This document shows positions 1-8,735 of a DNA stretch of 33,652 nucleotides, one piece after another. A program made the translations under genes and the position numbers. Numbering within the stretch: the first letter of the stretch is position 1; the number at the start of each line of letters is the position of its first letter. The DNA lies in the NCBI GenBank assembly GCA_949293285.1, contig CASFCU010000031.1:1-33652 (forward strand), read 5' to 3'. This stretch comes from an uncultured bacterium (GTDB lineage Bacteria; Bacillota_I; Bacilli_A; RF39; UBA660). The notes below the pieces were generated by a model. The model saw nothing but the letters and a program-made list of their open reading frames with translations. It made no database searches and had not been told where the DNA came from.

Positions 1-258
1 CAAATCCTAGATAAAATAATAAAAGACATCAACAAACGTCTAGAAGATAAAAAAATCAATGTCAATTTAACAGAAAATGCTAAAGAATACATCATCGAAA
101 ACTCTTATGATGAAAAATACGGAGCAAGACCTATCAAAAGATTTGTCTCTAGAAACATCGAAACCCTAATTGCAAAAGCAATTATTGATGATAAAATAAA
201 ATATAATGATAGCATTACAATCGATGTTCATCATGATCAATTAGCTATTGAAGACTAA
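1..258 (+). CDS. clpB: ClpB-type disaggregase ATPase, C-terminal end (partial)
   Basis: The frame starting at base 1 is open for 85 codons and ends in TAA at 256-258; the start lies outside the window. The peptide contains YDEKYGARPIKRF followed by an IETLIAKAII stretch, the conserved small D2 domain of the Clp/Hsp100 C-terminus, where the RP Arg is the sensor-2 arginine. Together with DnaK this family extracts polypeptides from aggregates in the cytosol. ClpB rather than ClpC is favoured by the spacing and by the short acidic tail (ending in AIED), but with only the last 85 residues ClpC cannot be fully excluded. It is the only plus-strand gene in the first 18 kb and is closed directly by a hairpin terminator. 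Confidence 0.8.
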   Translation, partial: QILDKIIKDINKRLEDKKINVNLTENAKEYIIENSYDEKYGARPIKRFVSRNIETLIAKAIIDDKIKYNDSITIDVHHDQLAIED

Positions 259-262
259 AAAG

Positions 263-285
263 ACGAGGAAAAACCTCGTTTTTTT
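263..285 (+). terminator. Rho-independent terminator, probably bidirectional
   Basis: ACGAGG, loop AAAAA, CCTCGT, then seven T on the plus strand, five bases after the clpB stop. Read on the minus strand the same hairpin is followed by CTTTTT, so it can also end transcripts of the convergent nagZ gene, which stops at 298. Confidence 0.85.
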
Positions 286-297
286 GTTTAGCCTTGT

Positions 298-1503
298 TCA
301 ATACTGAATTTTTGCTAAGATATCTTGATGTTCTTTACTATTAAGATAGCTGTTTGGTAAATAAGTATGATAATCATCCTCAATCTCTTCATACTTTAAT
401 GTAAGAATTTTTCTTACAGATTCATTAATTCTCTCTTCACTAATTCTACCCTCAAGAACTGCTTTTTTCAAAGCAGCAAGTGCACTTCTAGAAGAAGAAG
501 GCATTAAAAGAATATCCACTCCTGCTTCTACTGCTTTTACATAAATTTCATCTTGTGAATAATAATTAGTCAAAGCACTCATATTTAAAGCATCGGTAAT
601 GACGAGCCCTTCATATCCCATTTCTTCTTTTAAAAAATCTGTAATTAAGGTTTTAGAAAGAGAAGCAGGAGTATAATCTCCCGTAATACTAGGAACCGCT
701 AAATGCCCAATCATGATTACTGGTGCTGAAGAATTAATGGCATCTATAAATGGAATTAAATCGAGTGCATAAAGTTCTTCTTTTGATTTATCTACAATCG
801 GCAGAGAAACATGAGAATCAACCGCTGTATTACCATGACCCGGAAAATGTTTATATACAGGAATGACTCCATTATCATACAGTCCCTTTGCTAAAGAAAC
901 TCCCATCTTACTAACAAGAGTAGCACTAGTACCAAAAGATCTTTTCCCAATAACGGTATTATCAGGATTAGAATAAACATCCACATCCGGAGCAAAATTC
1001 ATATTAATTCCAAAAACTCTCAGCTCTTCAGCAATAACTTTACCAATATCTTCTGAAATACTCTCATCATTAGTAGCCCCCACATAATACATATATGGAA
1101 TATTAGAAACTTCCATATCTTGCAAAGAAAGAAGTCTTTGAACATTTCCACCCTCCTGATCAATGGAAATAAACATAGGAATATCAGAAGAATCCTTAAT
1201 TTCCTTTATCAATGACAAGGTATCCTCATAGGTAGTAATATTTTCCTTAAACAGAATAAATCCACCAGGCTTTACCTCACTAAGCGTTTTTCTAAGAGTA
1301 TCATCAGCATAAGGAACTCTATAAAAAACCATCAACATCTGCCCTATCTTCTCATCAAGCGTCATATTATTTAAAGTATCCGTAACTCTCTTAGTAGACA
1401 AATCTTCTTCCCCATGCTCAATCTCATTAATAGAAAAATTGCTTCCACAGCCACAACTGAAAAGAAAAACTAAAAAAACTAAGATCCATCTAAATTGTTT
1501 CAT
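298..1503 (-). CDS. nagZ: Beta-N-acetylhexosaminidase, glycoside hydrolase family 3, lipoprotein
   Basis: 401 aa. It hydrolyses terminal beta-linked N-acetylglucosamine, typically from muropeptides in cell-wall recycling. The N-terminus is a lipoprotein signal with lipobox LFSC (Cys17), so the enzyme should be anchored outside the membrane, as Bacillus NagZ-type enzymes are. Visible family motifs are GKRSFG (about 187-192), KHFPGHGNTAVDSH (218-231, containing the Asp-His catalytic pair used by NagZ) and ITDALNMSA with the nucleophile Asp304. Length fits a single-domain NagZ without the extra C-terminal domain. The start is preceded by GAGGTGAGTT and by a TTGTTC-18-TATAAT promoter. It is a single-gene unit, convergent with clpB. 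Substrate could also be a host or dietary chitobioside; the family assignment is firm, the physiological substrate is not. Confidence 0.92.
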   Translation of the reverse strand: MKQFRWILVFLVFLFSCGCGSNFSINEIEHGEEDLSTKRVTDTLNNMTLDEKIGQMLMVFYRVPYADDTLRKTLSEVKPGGFILFKENITTYEDTLSLIKEIKDSSDIPMFISIDQEGGNVQRLLSLQDMEVSNIPYMYYVGATNDESISEDIGKVIAEELRVFGINMNFAPDVDVYSNPDNTVIGKRSFGTSATLVSKMGVSLAKGLYDNGVIPVYKHFPGHGNTAVDSHVSLPIVDKSKEELYALDLIPFIDAINSSAPVIMIGHLAVPSITGDYTPASLSKTLITDFLKEEMGYEGLVITDALNMSALTNYYSQDEIYVKAVEAGVDILLMPSSSRSALAALKKAVLEGRISEERINESVRKILTLKYEEIEDDYHTYLPNSYLNSKEHQDILAKIQY

Positions 1504-1520
1504 AACTCACCTCTATGATG

Positions 1521-1550
1521 ATTATACAAGAAAACATAAAAAAAGAACAA
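1521..1550 (-). promoter_or_regulatory. Predicted sigma-A promoter of nagZ
   Basis: On the minus strand TTGTTC (1545-1550), 18-bp spacer, TATAAT (1521-1526), about 20 bp before the nagZ start. The rest of the 236-bp gap to the next gene (1551-1739) is AT-rich with no gene or clear hairpin that I can support. Confidence 0.6.
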
Positions 1551-1739
1551 GACTTTCTCTTCGTAAATAAAAATGTTTTCAAGAAAAGTTAAACAAATAC
1601 TTGCAATACAGTATTTATTTTTTTTGCCAAACACCTCATATGATTGATAACATCCTACGCAATTAATCTAGTCTAATAAACCTTCTAAAAACAAATACAA
1701 AAACGGATATTCTAAACCCAAAAAAGCTGAAAAAGAGAG

Positions 1740-2579
1740 CTAACCTTTAATCTCTAATATTCTTTTTTTGACATTAACTCTACTTAGATCTTCATTTCTC
1801 ATATCACATAATTGCAGGTAAAAATCCGTACTAATTGGCATTCCCCAAGAAATTTTTGTTATATTATCATAATTTTCTGAAAAACTGATTCTATCAAATT
1901 CATCACTCTTACCTCTTACCTGATAATAATACTCAGAAGCACTAATAAGTCCAGAATTCAAAGAATCCATTTTATAATTTTTTATACATGTTTCCAATAA
2001 CATTCGATTAAAATAAAGACATTCTCCTCTACTAATAATAGAAAGTTCATTTGCTAAATCTAAAAGTCTAAACAAAGAAGAAATAGCAGCATCTCTCTCA
2101 AAGAGGAATTTATCATAAAAAAAATGATAAAAAAGCCTCTCCCTAAAATTGACATGATTCGGAAGCCTACTTCCAAAATCCAATCCTTCATCAATAATAC
2201 TTTGCAATGAACTTCCTACACCAGCACTTTTTTCCCTATACTTTCTCATCTGCTCTACATGGCAAGACTCATGAAAAATAATATTCAAACAATTCAAATT
2301 ATAAAAAGTGGCAAATGATTTTTTACTAGGATAATTACTAACCTGCGGCAATAAATTAAAAGAAAGAAAATAAAAAGTTTTAGGATTAATAACCAGCCTC
2401 TTAATATTAGAAATATAAGAACCATGGTTTTTTTTCGATGTATTAATAGAGATATCATCTACATATTCACTTAATCCATCATCTAAAATAGTAGATTTTA
2501 CTAAAAAATAAACATCATTATCATCAAACATTTTATAGGAATCGAACTTTTCTTTAATAAAATCCTTATAACAACACAC
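1740..2579 (-). CDS. Unknown protein with an HExxH zinc-protease-like motif
   Basis: I do not recognise the family. The central part contains IIFHESCHVEQMRKY, an HExxH motif (HESCH) in a helix-like context, which suggests a zincin-type metallopeptidase or a relic of one. No third zinc ligand is obvious; candidates are downstream Glu/Asp residues in the helical second half. No signal peptide or clear membrane segment is seen, so it is probably cytosolic. Start choice: the longest open frame begins with a TTG at 2633, but that codon is part of the predicted -35 box (TTGACA, 2628-2633), so translation cannot begin there. The first well-placed start is GTG at 2579, preceded by AAGGGTGAG; this gives 279 aa. 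It is a single-gene unit behind its own promoter. Confidence 0.65.
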   Translation of the reverse strand: MCCYKDFIKEKFDSYKMFDDNDVYFLVKSTILDDGLSEYVDDISINTSKKNHGSYISNIKRLVINPKTFYFLSFNLLPQVSNYPSKKSFATFYNLNCLNIIFHESCHVEQMRKYREKSAGVGSSLQSIIDEGLDFGSRLPNHVNFRERLFYHFFYDKFLFERDAAISSLFRLLDLANELSIISRGECLYFNRMLLETCIKNYKMDSLNSGLISASEYYYQVRGKSDEFDRISFSENYDNITKISWGMPISTDFYLQLCDMRNEDLSRVNVKKRILEIKG

Positions 2580-2604
2580 AAAACTCACCCTTTTCGTGTC
2601 AATT

Positions 2605-2633
2605 ATAATATAACAGAATAGTAAATATGTCAA
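2605..2633 (-). promoter_or_regulatory. Strong sigma-A promoter for the HExxH gene
   Basis: TTGACA (2628-2633), 17-bp spacer, TATTAT (2605-2610) on the minus strand. Transcription should begin near 2598, which rules out the TTG at 2633 as the start codon of the downstream gene. Confidence 0.75.
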
Positions 2634-2636
2634 ATA

Positions 2637-3512
2637 TCAATAAGGATTCACATGAATCATACAATGCTTAACAAAAGAAATTTCTTCTTCTACAATATCA
2701 TGTATTCGTCTTGCCACTTCATGACTATCAAAAAGACTTCGATTTCCATCAAGAGAAATTTCTATATCCACATATATTTTGTTACCGAACAACCTAGTTT
2801 TTATCTCATCTATTTGTACTAACTCATCTTGACTTTTTATAATACTTACAATTTGATCCACAACAGCATCATCACATGATTTATCCACTAACTTATTTAC
2901 AGAATCTAAAAAAATATCAATACTTATTTTACAAATACAAAGTGATATTAGAATACTAGCAATAGAATCTAAAACAAAAAAACCCATTCTAGCACCAAAA
3001 ATTCCTAAAAAAGCACCAACCGAAGATAAAGCATCACTTCTATGATGCCATGCATCTGCTAACATTGCCTGAGATTCTATCTTTTTAGCAGCAAATCTAG
3101 TATACCAATACATGATTTCTTTTACCAAAATAGAAATTAAAGAAGCAACAAGCGCTAATAGGCCAGGAGCTTCCACCACACTATAGTGATCACTAAAAAT
3201 ACTCTCTATACTAGACCAACCGATTGCAAATCCAGTAACAAACAAAAGAAAAGAAAGCAAAACAGAAGCAATAGGTTCCATTCTATCATGTCCATACTGA
3301 TGAGTTTTATCCGCTCCTCTTCTAGATAACCTAATACCGATAATTACAACAACAGTACTAAAAACATCAGATAAAGTATGTACAGCATCACTCAACATTG
3401 CCTTACTATGAGAAACAATTCCCGAAAAAAATTTTAAAATAAAAAGAAAAATATTAAAGAAAATAGTAATAGCAGAAACTCTAGTTGCAAGATCAAACTT
3501 CTTAAAATGCAT
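2637..3512 (-). CDS. Cation diffusion facilitator (CDF) family divalent-metal efflux transporter
   Basis: 291 aa, the usual CDF length. These are proton-coupled antiporters exporting Zn2+, Fe2+, Mn2+ or Co2+ across the cytoplasmic membrane. The sequence shows the CDF layout of about six membrane segments followed by a cytosolic metal-binding domain (last 80 aa). Signature pieces are LSDAVHTLSD in TM2, HQYGHDRMEPI after TM3 and LADAWHHRSDALSS in TM5. The TM2 D-x-x-x-H-x-x-x-D pattern is present, and TM5 gives D-x-x-x-H-x-x-x-D (DAWHHRSD), so the transport site looks intact; metal specificity cannot be read. Start: ATG at 3512 follows GGAGGAATAAA at ideal spacing; the open frame extends 19 codons further but without a ribosome site. 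Stop lies four bases from the -35 of the next gene. Confidence 0.9.
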   Translation of the reverse strand: MHFKKFDLATRVSAITIFFNIFLFILKFFSGIVSHSKAMLSDAVHTLSDVFSTVVVIIGIRLSRRGADKTHQYGHDRMEPIASVLLSFLLFVTGFAIGWSSIESIFSDHYSVVEAPGLLALVASLISILVKEIMYWYTRFAAKKIESQAMLADAWHHRSDALSSVGAFLGIFGARMGFFVLDSIASILISLCICKISIDIFLDSVNKLVDKSCDDAVVDQIVSIIKSQDELVQIDEIKTRLFGNKIYVDIEISLDGNRSLFDSHEVARRIHDIVEEEISFVKHCMIHVNPY

Positions 3513-3559
3513 TTTATTCCTCCACATAATATGTATATGTGAAAAAAAAGAAAAGGTAC

Positions 3560-3590
3560 AAAAAAACACTTGTAACTATATTACAAATGT
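3560..3590 (-). terminator. Rho-independent terminator after the HPt-receiver gene
   Basis: Minus strand: ACATTTGTAA, 5-nt loop, TTACAAGTGT (10-bp stem with one G-U), then seven T. It begins at the base next to the stop codon of the HPt-receiver gene (3591) and closes the histidine kinase operon. Confidence 0.85.
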
Positions 3591-4373
3591 CTACTCATCA
3601 TTCATAGCCAGTAATTCTACTACCTTTTTAACATTAGTCTCATTAAAAGGCTTCTCTAAAATTGCCATCACGGGATAATCAGAAATATGATCTAAAACAG
3701 ATTTTGAATCACTACCAGTTATGATAGCAACATCAACAGACTTAAACAAATCATTTGTTCTCATAAATTGGAGAACCTCATATCCATTCACATTAGGCAT
3801 ATTTAAATCAAGAAGCATTCCAGCAATCGTCTCTGGATAATTAGCTAAAGTATCAATTGCCTCTGCTCCATCTTTAGCAACAATCACTCGATAGGTACCA
3901 TTAAAAATCTTAGTTATAAAATTAGCAATAATATTCGAATCATCTACCACTAAAATAGTATTATTTTTCTTAATCGGAACTTTTCTTTGTTCAGAAGAAG
4001 AATCTTCCGAAACAGAAACCCCCAAATACATTTTAACAATCTCAATAATTCTTTTAGCTTCCTCTTTTAACTCATCATAATGCAAAGAAACATAATACAT
4101 ATTATTTGACTTACTTTCCATTTCATGATGATAAGCAATATCTGCCAACTTTTCAAATCCAAAATACCTAGCATCACTCTTAAGAGAATGAACTAATATA
4201 CAATAATTAGACATATCTCCACTCTCTTTATACTTTCTAATATCACTAAGCTTCCCCTCAACATCTCTAAGAAAATCACTTAAAGTTTCATTGTATGTAT
4301 TCATATCTCCAAACAATTCCAAACTTTTCTCTAAATTAACACCATTATCTATTAATATTTTCTCATTAAACAT
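3591..4373 (-). CDS. HPt domain - response receiver protein of a phosphorelay
   Basis: 260 aa, two domains. Residues about 15-115 form a four-helix HPt domain with the phosphorylatable His in ILVHSLKSDARYFG. After a short linker, residues about 135-258 are a CheY-like receiver: acidic pair in ILVVDDSN, phospho-acceptor Asp in LLDLNMPNVNGYE, Thr in ITGSD and Lys in LEKPFN. There is no DNA-binding, cyclase or other effector domain. It lies 66 bp downstream of a hybrid kinase with its own receiver, so the likely flow is kinase His, kinase Asp, HPt His, receiver Asp, then an unlinked target. Regulation is probably through the kinase promoter at 6272-6300; a terminator follows immediately. Domain calls are firm; the signal and output are unknown. 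Confidence 0.88.
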   Translation of the reverse strand: MFNEKILIDNGVNLEKSLELFGDMNTYNETLSDFLRDVEGKLSDIRKYKESGDMSNYCILVHSLKSDARYFGFEKLADIAYHHEMESKSNNMYYVSLHYDELKEEAKRIIEIVKMYLGVSVSEDSSSEQRKVPIKKNNTILVVDDSNIIANFITKIFNGTYRVIVAKDGAEAIDTLANYPETIAGMLLDLNMPNVNGYEVLQFMRTNDLFKSVDVAIITGSDSKSVLDHISDYPVMAILEKPFNETNVKKVVELLAMNDE

Positions 4374-4439
4374 ACTGACACATCCTTATCATTACAAACT
4401 AATTATACCATCAAACGATAAAAGTGAAAAGAAATTAAA

Positions 4440-6251
4440 CTACTTTTTATCAATAATAAATCTTTTTAACACTCTATTCAATTCATTTTTCTCAATAGGT
4501 TTTACTAAATAATCATCAAATCCTTCACTCAAATATTTTTCCTTCATACCTGCTATAGCATTAGCAGTCAAGATAACGGTTGGGCTATGATAAGACTGTA
4601 TTTTTTTCAATTCAGAAAAAGTCTCCACACCAGTCATTTTTGGCATCATATCATCAAGCAAAACTAAATCATAATCATTTCCAGCCTTTATCTTATCAAG
4701 ACATTCTAATCCACTAGTTGCAGTATCTATATCCAACTGATACTTTTCAAGCAATTTAAAAGCCACTTTTAAATTAAGATTATTATCATCCACTACTAAT
4801 ATCTTCTTACCAGAAATATCAAAAGTATCGGTAGTTAAAACCGTACTATGCGCATCTTCAAGAACCATACTACTAGGATTTGCAACGATTTTCTGATCAA
4901 GAGCAATCGTAAACTTAGAACCCTGACCATAAATACTTTGAACCACAATCTGACCACCCATCAAATCAACCAACCTCTTTGTAATAGCCAATCCTAACCC
5001 CGTTCCTTCAATAGTAGTATTTTTCTCTTCAAATCTTTGAAACTTCGTAAATAATTTATTCAGATTTTCTTTCTTAATACCAATACCAGAATCTTCCACA
5101 GATATAATAAGTCGACATATGTCATCCTTGATGACTGAATTCACTTTAAACTCTATAAAACCACTATTAGTATACTTAACTGAATTTGTAAGAATATTAA
5201 GAATTACTTGTTTAACACGCAACTTATCCCCAAATAGCACCTTAGGAATACTATCATCATAATACGTCTTTAACACAATATCCTTATCTCCTAATCGAAC
5301 TCTAGCAAGAGAAACTAAATCATCAAATATTTTCTCAAAACGATATTCATCATTGATAATCTCTAATTTATTAGCTTCTATCTTAGAAATATCAAGAATA
5401 CCATTAACAATTTCTAGAAGACTATCACTTGCTGAAATAATATCTTTAACTTGTTCTTTTACACTATCAGGAATATTTTCTTCATATAAATTTTGACTAA
5501 ATCCTACAATTGCATTCAACGGAGTTCTAATCTCATGTGACATACTAGATAAAAAATCAGTCTTTGCATTATTTGCTTTCTCTGCTTGTTCCTTTGCCAA
5601 CTCCAACTCCTCTATTAATCTCATATCCGGGTTTTCAATCGTAAAATACATTAATGTCGTAACAATAGAATTAGAAAACAACAACAAAGTTAATTCTGGA
5701 TCCAATATTTGAATAATAACAACAGCTAAAGTAAGAAAAACAAAAACCAACAAAGGAATATACTTTTTCTTCTGAACACTTTTTCTAATCTTCAAAAGAC
5801 AAAAAATCATTATGGCAATAATTAGAAATCCAACAAGATAAGCCATAACCACGCCAATACCATAAGTATAAGCAACAATACCTTCATAATAAATATCAAT
5901 CGGTAATAACAAAACCAAAAAACAAAATAATAAAAAAGGGATTAAAAGATTCTTTACCTGACCTTTAATCAAAAAAGTAAGATTCAAAATATAAATCATT
6001 AAAGAAAAAGCATAACTCATAAAATAAACTAAAAATAACTTGGCAATCAAAATACTTAATGGATTTTCTATACCAAGATAATTAAAAGATAAAAATCCCA
6101 CTAAATCAATCACAACACCAATTAAATTAATAATCAGAATACATGTAAAAATAGTATTATCAAAATTTTTTATTTTTTCTTTTGAAAAATAAAACAAAGC
6201 AATAATGAATAAAAAAATAAAACAACAAACTGAAAATGAAATACTTACCAT
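4440..6251 (-). CDS. Multi-span membrane hybrid sensor histidine kinase with C-terminal receiver
   Basis: 603 aa. The first 210 residues hold about seven hydrophobic segments with almost no extracytoplasmic domain, so sensing is probably within the membrane. A short coiled coil leads into the dimerisation domain with H-box FLSSMSHEIRTPLNAIVGF. ATPase motifs follow: NILTNSVKYT (N box), EDSGIGIKKENLNKLFTKF (G1/F) and EGTGLGLAITKRL (G2). The final 120 residues are a receiver (ILVVDDNNLN, LLDDMMPKMTG, LTANA, LVKPI) with acceptor Asp in the D-D-M-M-P motif. The start is ATG at 6251 after AAGAGGAT; the upstream in-frame TTG at 6272 lies inside the -10 element and is rejected. It is the first gene of the two-gene phosphorelay operon with the HPt-receiver gene. 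Confidence 0.9.
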   Translation of the reverse strand: MVSISFSVCCFIFLFIIALFYFSKEKIKNFDNTIFTCILIINLIGVVIDLVGFLSFNYLGIENPLSILIAKLFLVYFMSYAFSLMIYILNLTFLIKGQVKNLLIPFLLFCFLVLLLPIDIYYEGIVAYTYGIGVVMAYLVGFLIIAIMIFCLLKIRKSVQKKKYIPLLVFVFLTLAVVIIQILDPELTLLLFSNSIVTTLMYFTIENPDMRLIEELELAKEQAEKANNAKTDFLSSMSHEIRTPLNAIVGFSQNLYEENIPDSVKEQVKDIISASDSLLEIVNGILDISKIEANKLEIINDEYRFEKIFDDLVSLARVRLGDKDIVLKTYYDDSIPKVLFGDKLRVKQVILNILTNSVKYTNSGFIEFKVNSVIKDDICRLIISVEDSGIGIKKENLNKLFTKFQRFEEKNTTIEGTGLGLAITKRLVDLMGGQIVVQSIYGQGSKFTIALDQKIVANPSSMVLEDAHSTVLTTDTFDISGKKILVVDDNNLNLKVAFKLLEKYQLDIDTATSGLECLDKIKAGNDYDLVLLDDMMPKMTGVETFSELKKIQSYHSPTVILTANAIAGMKEKYLSEGFDDYLVKPIEKNELNRVLKRFIIDKK

Positions 6252-6271
6252 ACTATCTATCCTCTTAATCA

Positions 6272-6300
6272 ATTATAACATTGCTTTAATTATTTGTAAA
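6272..6300 (-). promoter_or_regulatory. Promoter of the phosphorelay operon
   Basis: TTTACA (6295-6300), 17-bp spacer ending TGT, TATAAT (6272-6277) on the minus strand: a -35 plus an extended -10. Predicted start of transcription is about 10 bp before the SD of the kinase gene. Confidence 0.7.
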
Positions 6301-6383
6301 TTTTCACATAGTTAACTTTTATAAACGAATCCAAGAACAAAACTTCCATAAAATTTCAAAAAACATTTTATCTTGATTTTCAT

Positions 6384-6620
6384 TTAATGATTTTTATTCA
6401 AACTTTCTATTTTTTGCAATTGAAATCGATATTTTTGACCATTCATATTCACTTCATCAAAAAAACAATCATATGGTCTACACCATAATCTACAATCCCC
6501 ATATAAAGCTCTATAAGCAACCATTTTTTCACACGTCTCACTATGATATATGATATCTTCGACGATATATAAATCTCCCTTATAATGCCTATAAACGCCA
6601 TGAATTTTTAATTTTCTCAT
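6384..6620 (-). CDS. DUF1653 family small protein
   Basis: 78 aa. The pattern GVYRHYKGDLYIVEDIIYHS, followed by YRALYGDCRLWCRPYDCFF and KYRF, is the DUF1653 signature (HYKG, HSET, YRALYG, W-RP). This is a small SH3-like or beta-barrel domain of unknown function, sometimes found fused to NUDIX enzymes. It is not fused here. ATG at 6620 follows AGGTG at 6 nt; a GTG three codons upstream would overlap the ribosome site. An extended -10 (TGTTATAAT, 6647-6655) sits just upstream, and the terminator of the upstream AMP-binding gene at 6665-6696 isolates it, so it is probably monocistronic. Confidence 0.82.
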   Translation of the reverse strand: MRKLKIHGVYRHYKGDLYIVEDIIYHSETCEKMVAYRALYGDCRLWCRPYDCFFDEVNMNGQKYRFQLQKIESLNKNH

Positions 6621-6646
6621 ACTTAACACCTACACCTTTCAAGCAT

Positions 6647-6655
6647 ATTATAACA
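6647..6655 (-). promoter_or_regulatory. Extended -10 promoter of the DUF1653 gene
   Basis: TGTTATAAT on the minus strand; no good -35 at 17 bp (TCTTTT), consistent with an extended -10 class promoter. Confidence 0.55.
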
Positions 6656-6664
6656 CTCTGATAA

Positions 6665-6696
6665 CAAAAAAAAGACACTTCCAAAATGAAGTATCT
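6665..6696 (-). terminator. Terminator of the AMP-binding gene
   Basis: Minus strand AGATACTTC, 6-nt loop, GAAGTGTCT (9 bp, one G-U), then seven T; 17 bp after the stop codon at 6714. Confidence 0.85.
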
Positions 6697-6713
6697 TCAC
6701 AATCCAATAAAAA

Positions 6714-8648
6714 TTACTTTTCTCTAAATGATAGACTCTTTTTTAATACTTTACCATGATCTCTATCAAAATCAATATCAGCTTGTTTCCTTATCAATCC
6801 TTGATCGATTTTACCACCCGCATTAATTGGTAATTCATCAACAAATACAAAATCAACAGGTACAGAAGGTTGCTCTAAATTTTCAGTGGATTTAGACAAT
6901 AACACACTTCTTAAATCTTCATCGGTTCGATGGTTTCTTTGACTTTCATCAATTTGAACAAATGCAACAGGAACAGCCTGTTCTTCAGGATGCTCAAACC
7001 CGATTACAGCACTATTAACAACAAACGGTAATTCATTCAAAAATTCAGCAATTTGAGCAGGATGAACATTAAAACCTGTTCTCATAAATATATTTTTTAT
7101 ACGATCCACATGATAAATATGTCCTGTTTCATCAATATATCCAATATCTTTTGTATGAATCCATCTTTCTCCATCAGCATGCACTTTAATAACAGCATCT
7201 GTTTCTTTTTGATTATTCAAATATTCCTTCATTACTGTTGGTCCTGTTATACAAATCTCACCTTGTTCATTATAAGGAAGCTCTCTATCAGTTCCCGGCT
7301 CAAAAATTCCCACATTTTCATAGATAATAGGAATTCCTATACTTCCAAATTTATACCATCCTCGTTTATTGTAAGCACCTACTGCAGCATTCTCACTAAG
7401 TCCAAATCCTTGTCTAACTTTCAAATCTGAATTAGAAACCCCTCTTTCTTCATAATCTTCATCTACTTTGTTAAGACCCTTTTCTACACTTCTAGGTAGA
7501 CTAGCTCCACCAGAAATAAAGTTTTCGACCTGAAAATCCTGTTTTTCACAAAGATTGCTCTTAATTAAATTAATATAATGAACCGGTCCACCAGGGAAAT
7601 TATCTGGTTTCAATTTTTCCACTGCTTCTGGAAATTTAGTAGTTAATAATTCTGGTATTAAATACACATAACGTCCAGAAGCCGCTTGATAATGAATCAT
7701 AGAAATTCCATATCCGATAGAAGGAAGCAAAGCATCCATAAAATTCCCTTCAAAATACTCTCCATTGATATAAGAAATAGCAACAGCGTTTACATTTTCA
7801 TCAGTTAAACAAACACCTTTAGGTGTCCCCGTCGTACCACTAGTTCCAATAATCACAGCAACATGATCTTTCTTGTAATGTGGAACTAAGTCTCCTTGAA
7901 TTTTTTTACCACAAGAGCAAAAGTCATCCCAAGACATAATTCTTTTATCACTTTCAATAATCCTATCTACTTCATTATCCTCATGCTTTGCCAATTTTTC
8001 TATTTTTTTAGCAAGCTTAAAAAACAAAGGAAACATTTCTGTACCATCTAAATAAACAATATGTTCAATATTACTATTTTCCAAGGCTTTTCTATATTTT
8101 GGATAGAAAGCTTTAAAGATAAACACGGTTTTAACCGAATTTTCTTTAATAATAGATTCCAACTGATTAACTGCCAAAAGAGGTGATATAGGATAAGATG
8201 TTGACCCTACTACACTATTTGCATAAATAAGCTCTCTTGCTTCTTTAACATTAGGTAAAATAATCGGAACAATTTCATCTTCTTTAGTACCAATTACAGA
8301 TAATGATTTTGCTATTCTATTAATATTTTTCAAAAACTGTCCGTAAGTAACTTTTATTCCCTTAGTAAAACCATTTGCACTACTACGAATATCAAAAGCT
8401 ACTTGATCTTTCTTCATTGAAAGATTATCGTAAATAAGTTGATAAATTGATTTTTCTGGGAAAGTATACGTAATTTTCTCATCACTATAACTAGGTAACC
8501 ACGGCTGATCAATGCTAGGATATCCCACTGATGGCCCTTCTATCTTTCCACTTGCTAAATCCTTAAGATACAAAGCCCTTTGTTTTAACTCTTCATCATC
8601 TAATGTACTTAAAAATCTTTTTAATTCTCGTAAATCTTCACTTTTCAT
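6714..8648 (-). CDS. AMP-binding (ANL superfamily) acyl-CoA synthetase-like enzyme
   Basis: 644 aa. It belongs to the adenylate-forming acyl/aryl-CoA synthetase family, which activates a carboxylate with ATP to an acyl-AMP. Motifs: P-loop-like IGTSGTTGTPKGVCLT (A3), GFGLSENAA (A5), WIHTKDIGYID (A7), DRIKNIFMRTGFNVHP (A8 hinge) and the A10 lysine in ELPINAGGKID. No carrier-protein or condensation domain is attached and no NRPS/PKS gene is nearby, so an acyl-CoA ligase or acyl-AMP donor role is likelier than peptide synthesis; the substrate cannot be read. About 110 N-terminal residues precede the core, longer than minimal ligases. Start: ATG 8648 with GGGGA five bases before; an in-frame ATG at 8660 has no ribosome site. 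Single-gene unit with its own terminator. Confidence 0.85.
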   Translation of the reverse strand: MKSEDLRELKRFLSTLDDEELKQRALYLKDLASGKIEGPSVGYPSIDQPWLPSYSDEKITYTFPEKSIYQLIYDNLSMKKDQVAFDIRSSANGFTKGIKVTYGQFLKNINRIAKSLSVIGTKEDEIVPIILPNVKEARELIYANSVVGSTSYPISPLLAVNQLESIIKENSVKTVFIFKAFYPKYRKALENSNIEHIVYLDGTEMFPLFFKLAKKIEKLAKHEDNEVDRIIESDKRIMSWDDFCSCGKKIQGDLVPHYKKDHVAVIIGTSGTTGTPKGVCLTDENVNAVAISYINGEYFEGNFMDALLPSIGYGISMIHYQAASGRYVYLIPELLTTKFPEAVEKLKPDNFPGGPVHYINLIKSNLCEKQDFQVENFISGGASLPRSVEKGLNKVDEDYEERGVSNSDLKVRQGFGLSENAAVGAYNKRGWYKFGSIGIPIIYENVGIFEPGTDRELPYNEQGEICITGPTVMKEYLNNQKETDAVIKVHADGERWIHTKDIGYIDETGHIYHVDRIKNIFMRTGFNVHPAQIAEFLNELPFVVNSAVIGFEHPEEQAVPVAFVQIDESQRNHRTDEDLRSVLLSKSTENLEQPSVPVDFVFVDELPINAGGKIDQGLIRKQADIDFDRDHGKVLKKSLSFREK

Positions 8649-8695
8649 AAAATTCCCCATAATCTATTTCATATTTTACTACAAATTCATCGTAT

Positions 8696-8704
8696 ATTAT
8701 AACA
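8696..8704 (-). promoter_or_regulatory. Extended -10 promoter of the AMP-binding gene
   Basis: TGTTATAAT on the minus strand, about 48 bp before the start codon; weak -35. Confidence 0.5.
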
Positions 8705-8735
8705 AATATTTTGAATAAATAAATACCCAATTTTC

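Noticed and set aside
7053-7430. Plus-strand ORF of 125 codons inside the AMP-binding gene
   Set aside because: Opposite-strand shadow of a well-supported gene; no SD, composition typical of antisense frames. The same holds for ORFs at 4291, 10386, 15368, 17462, 21735, 28315, 30257 and 32674.
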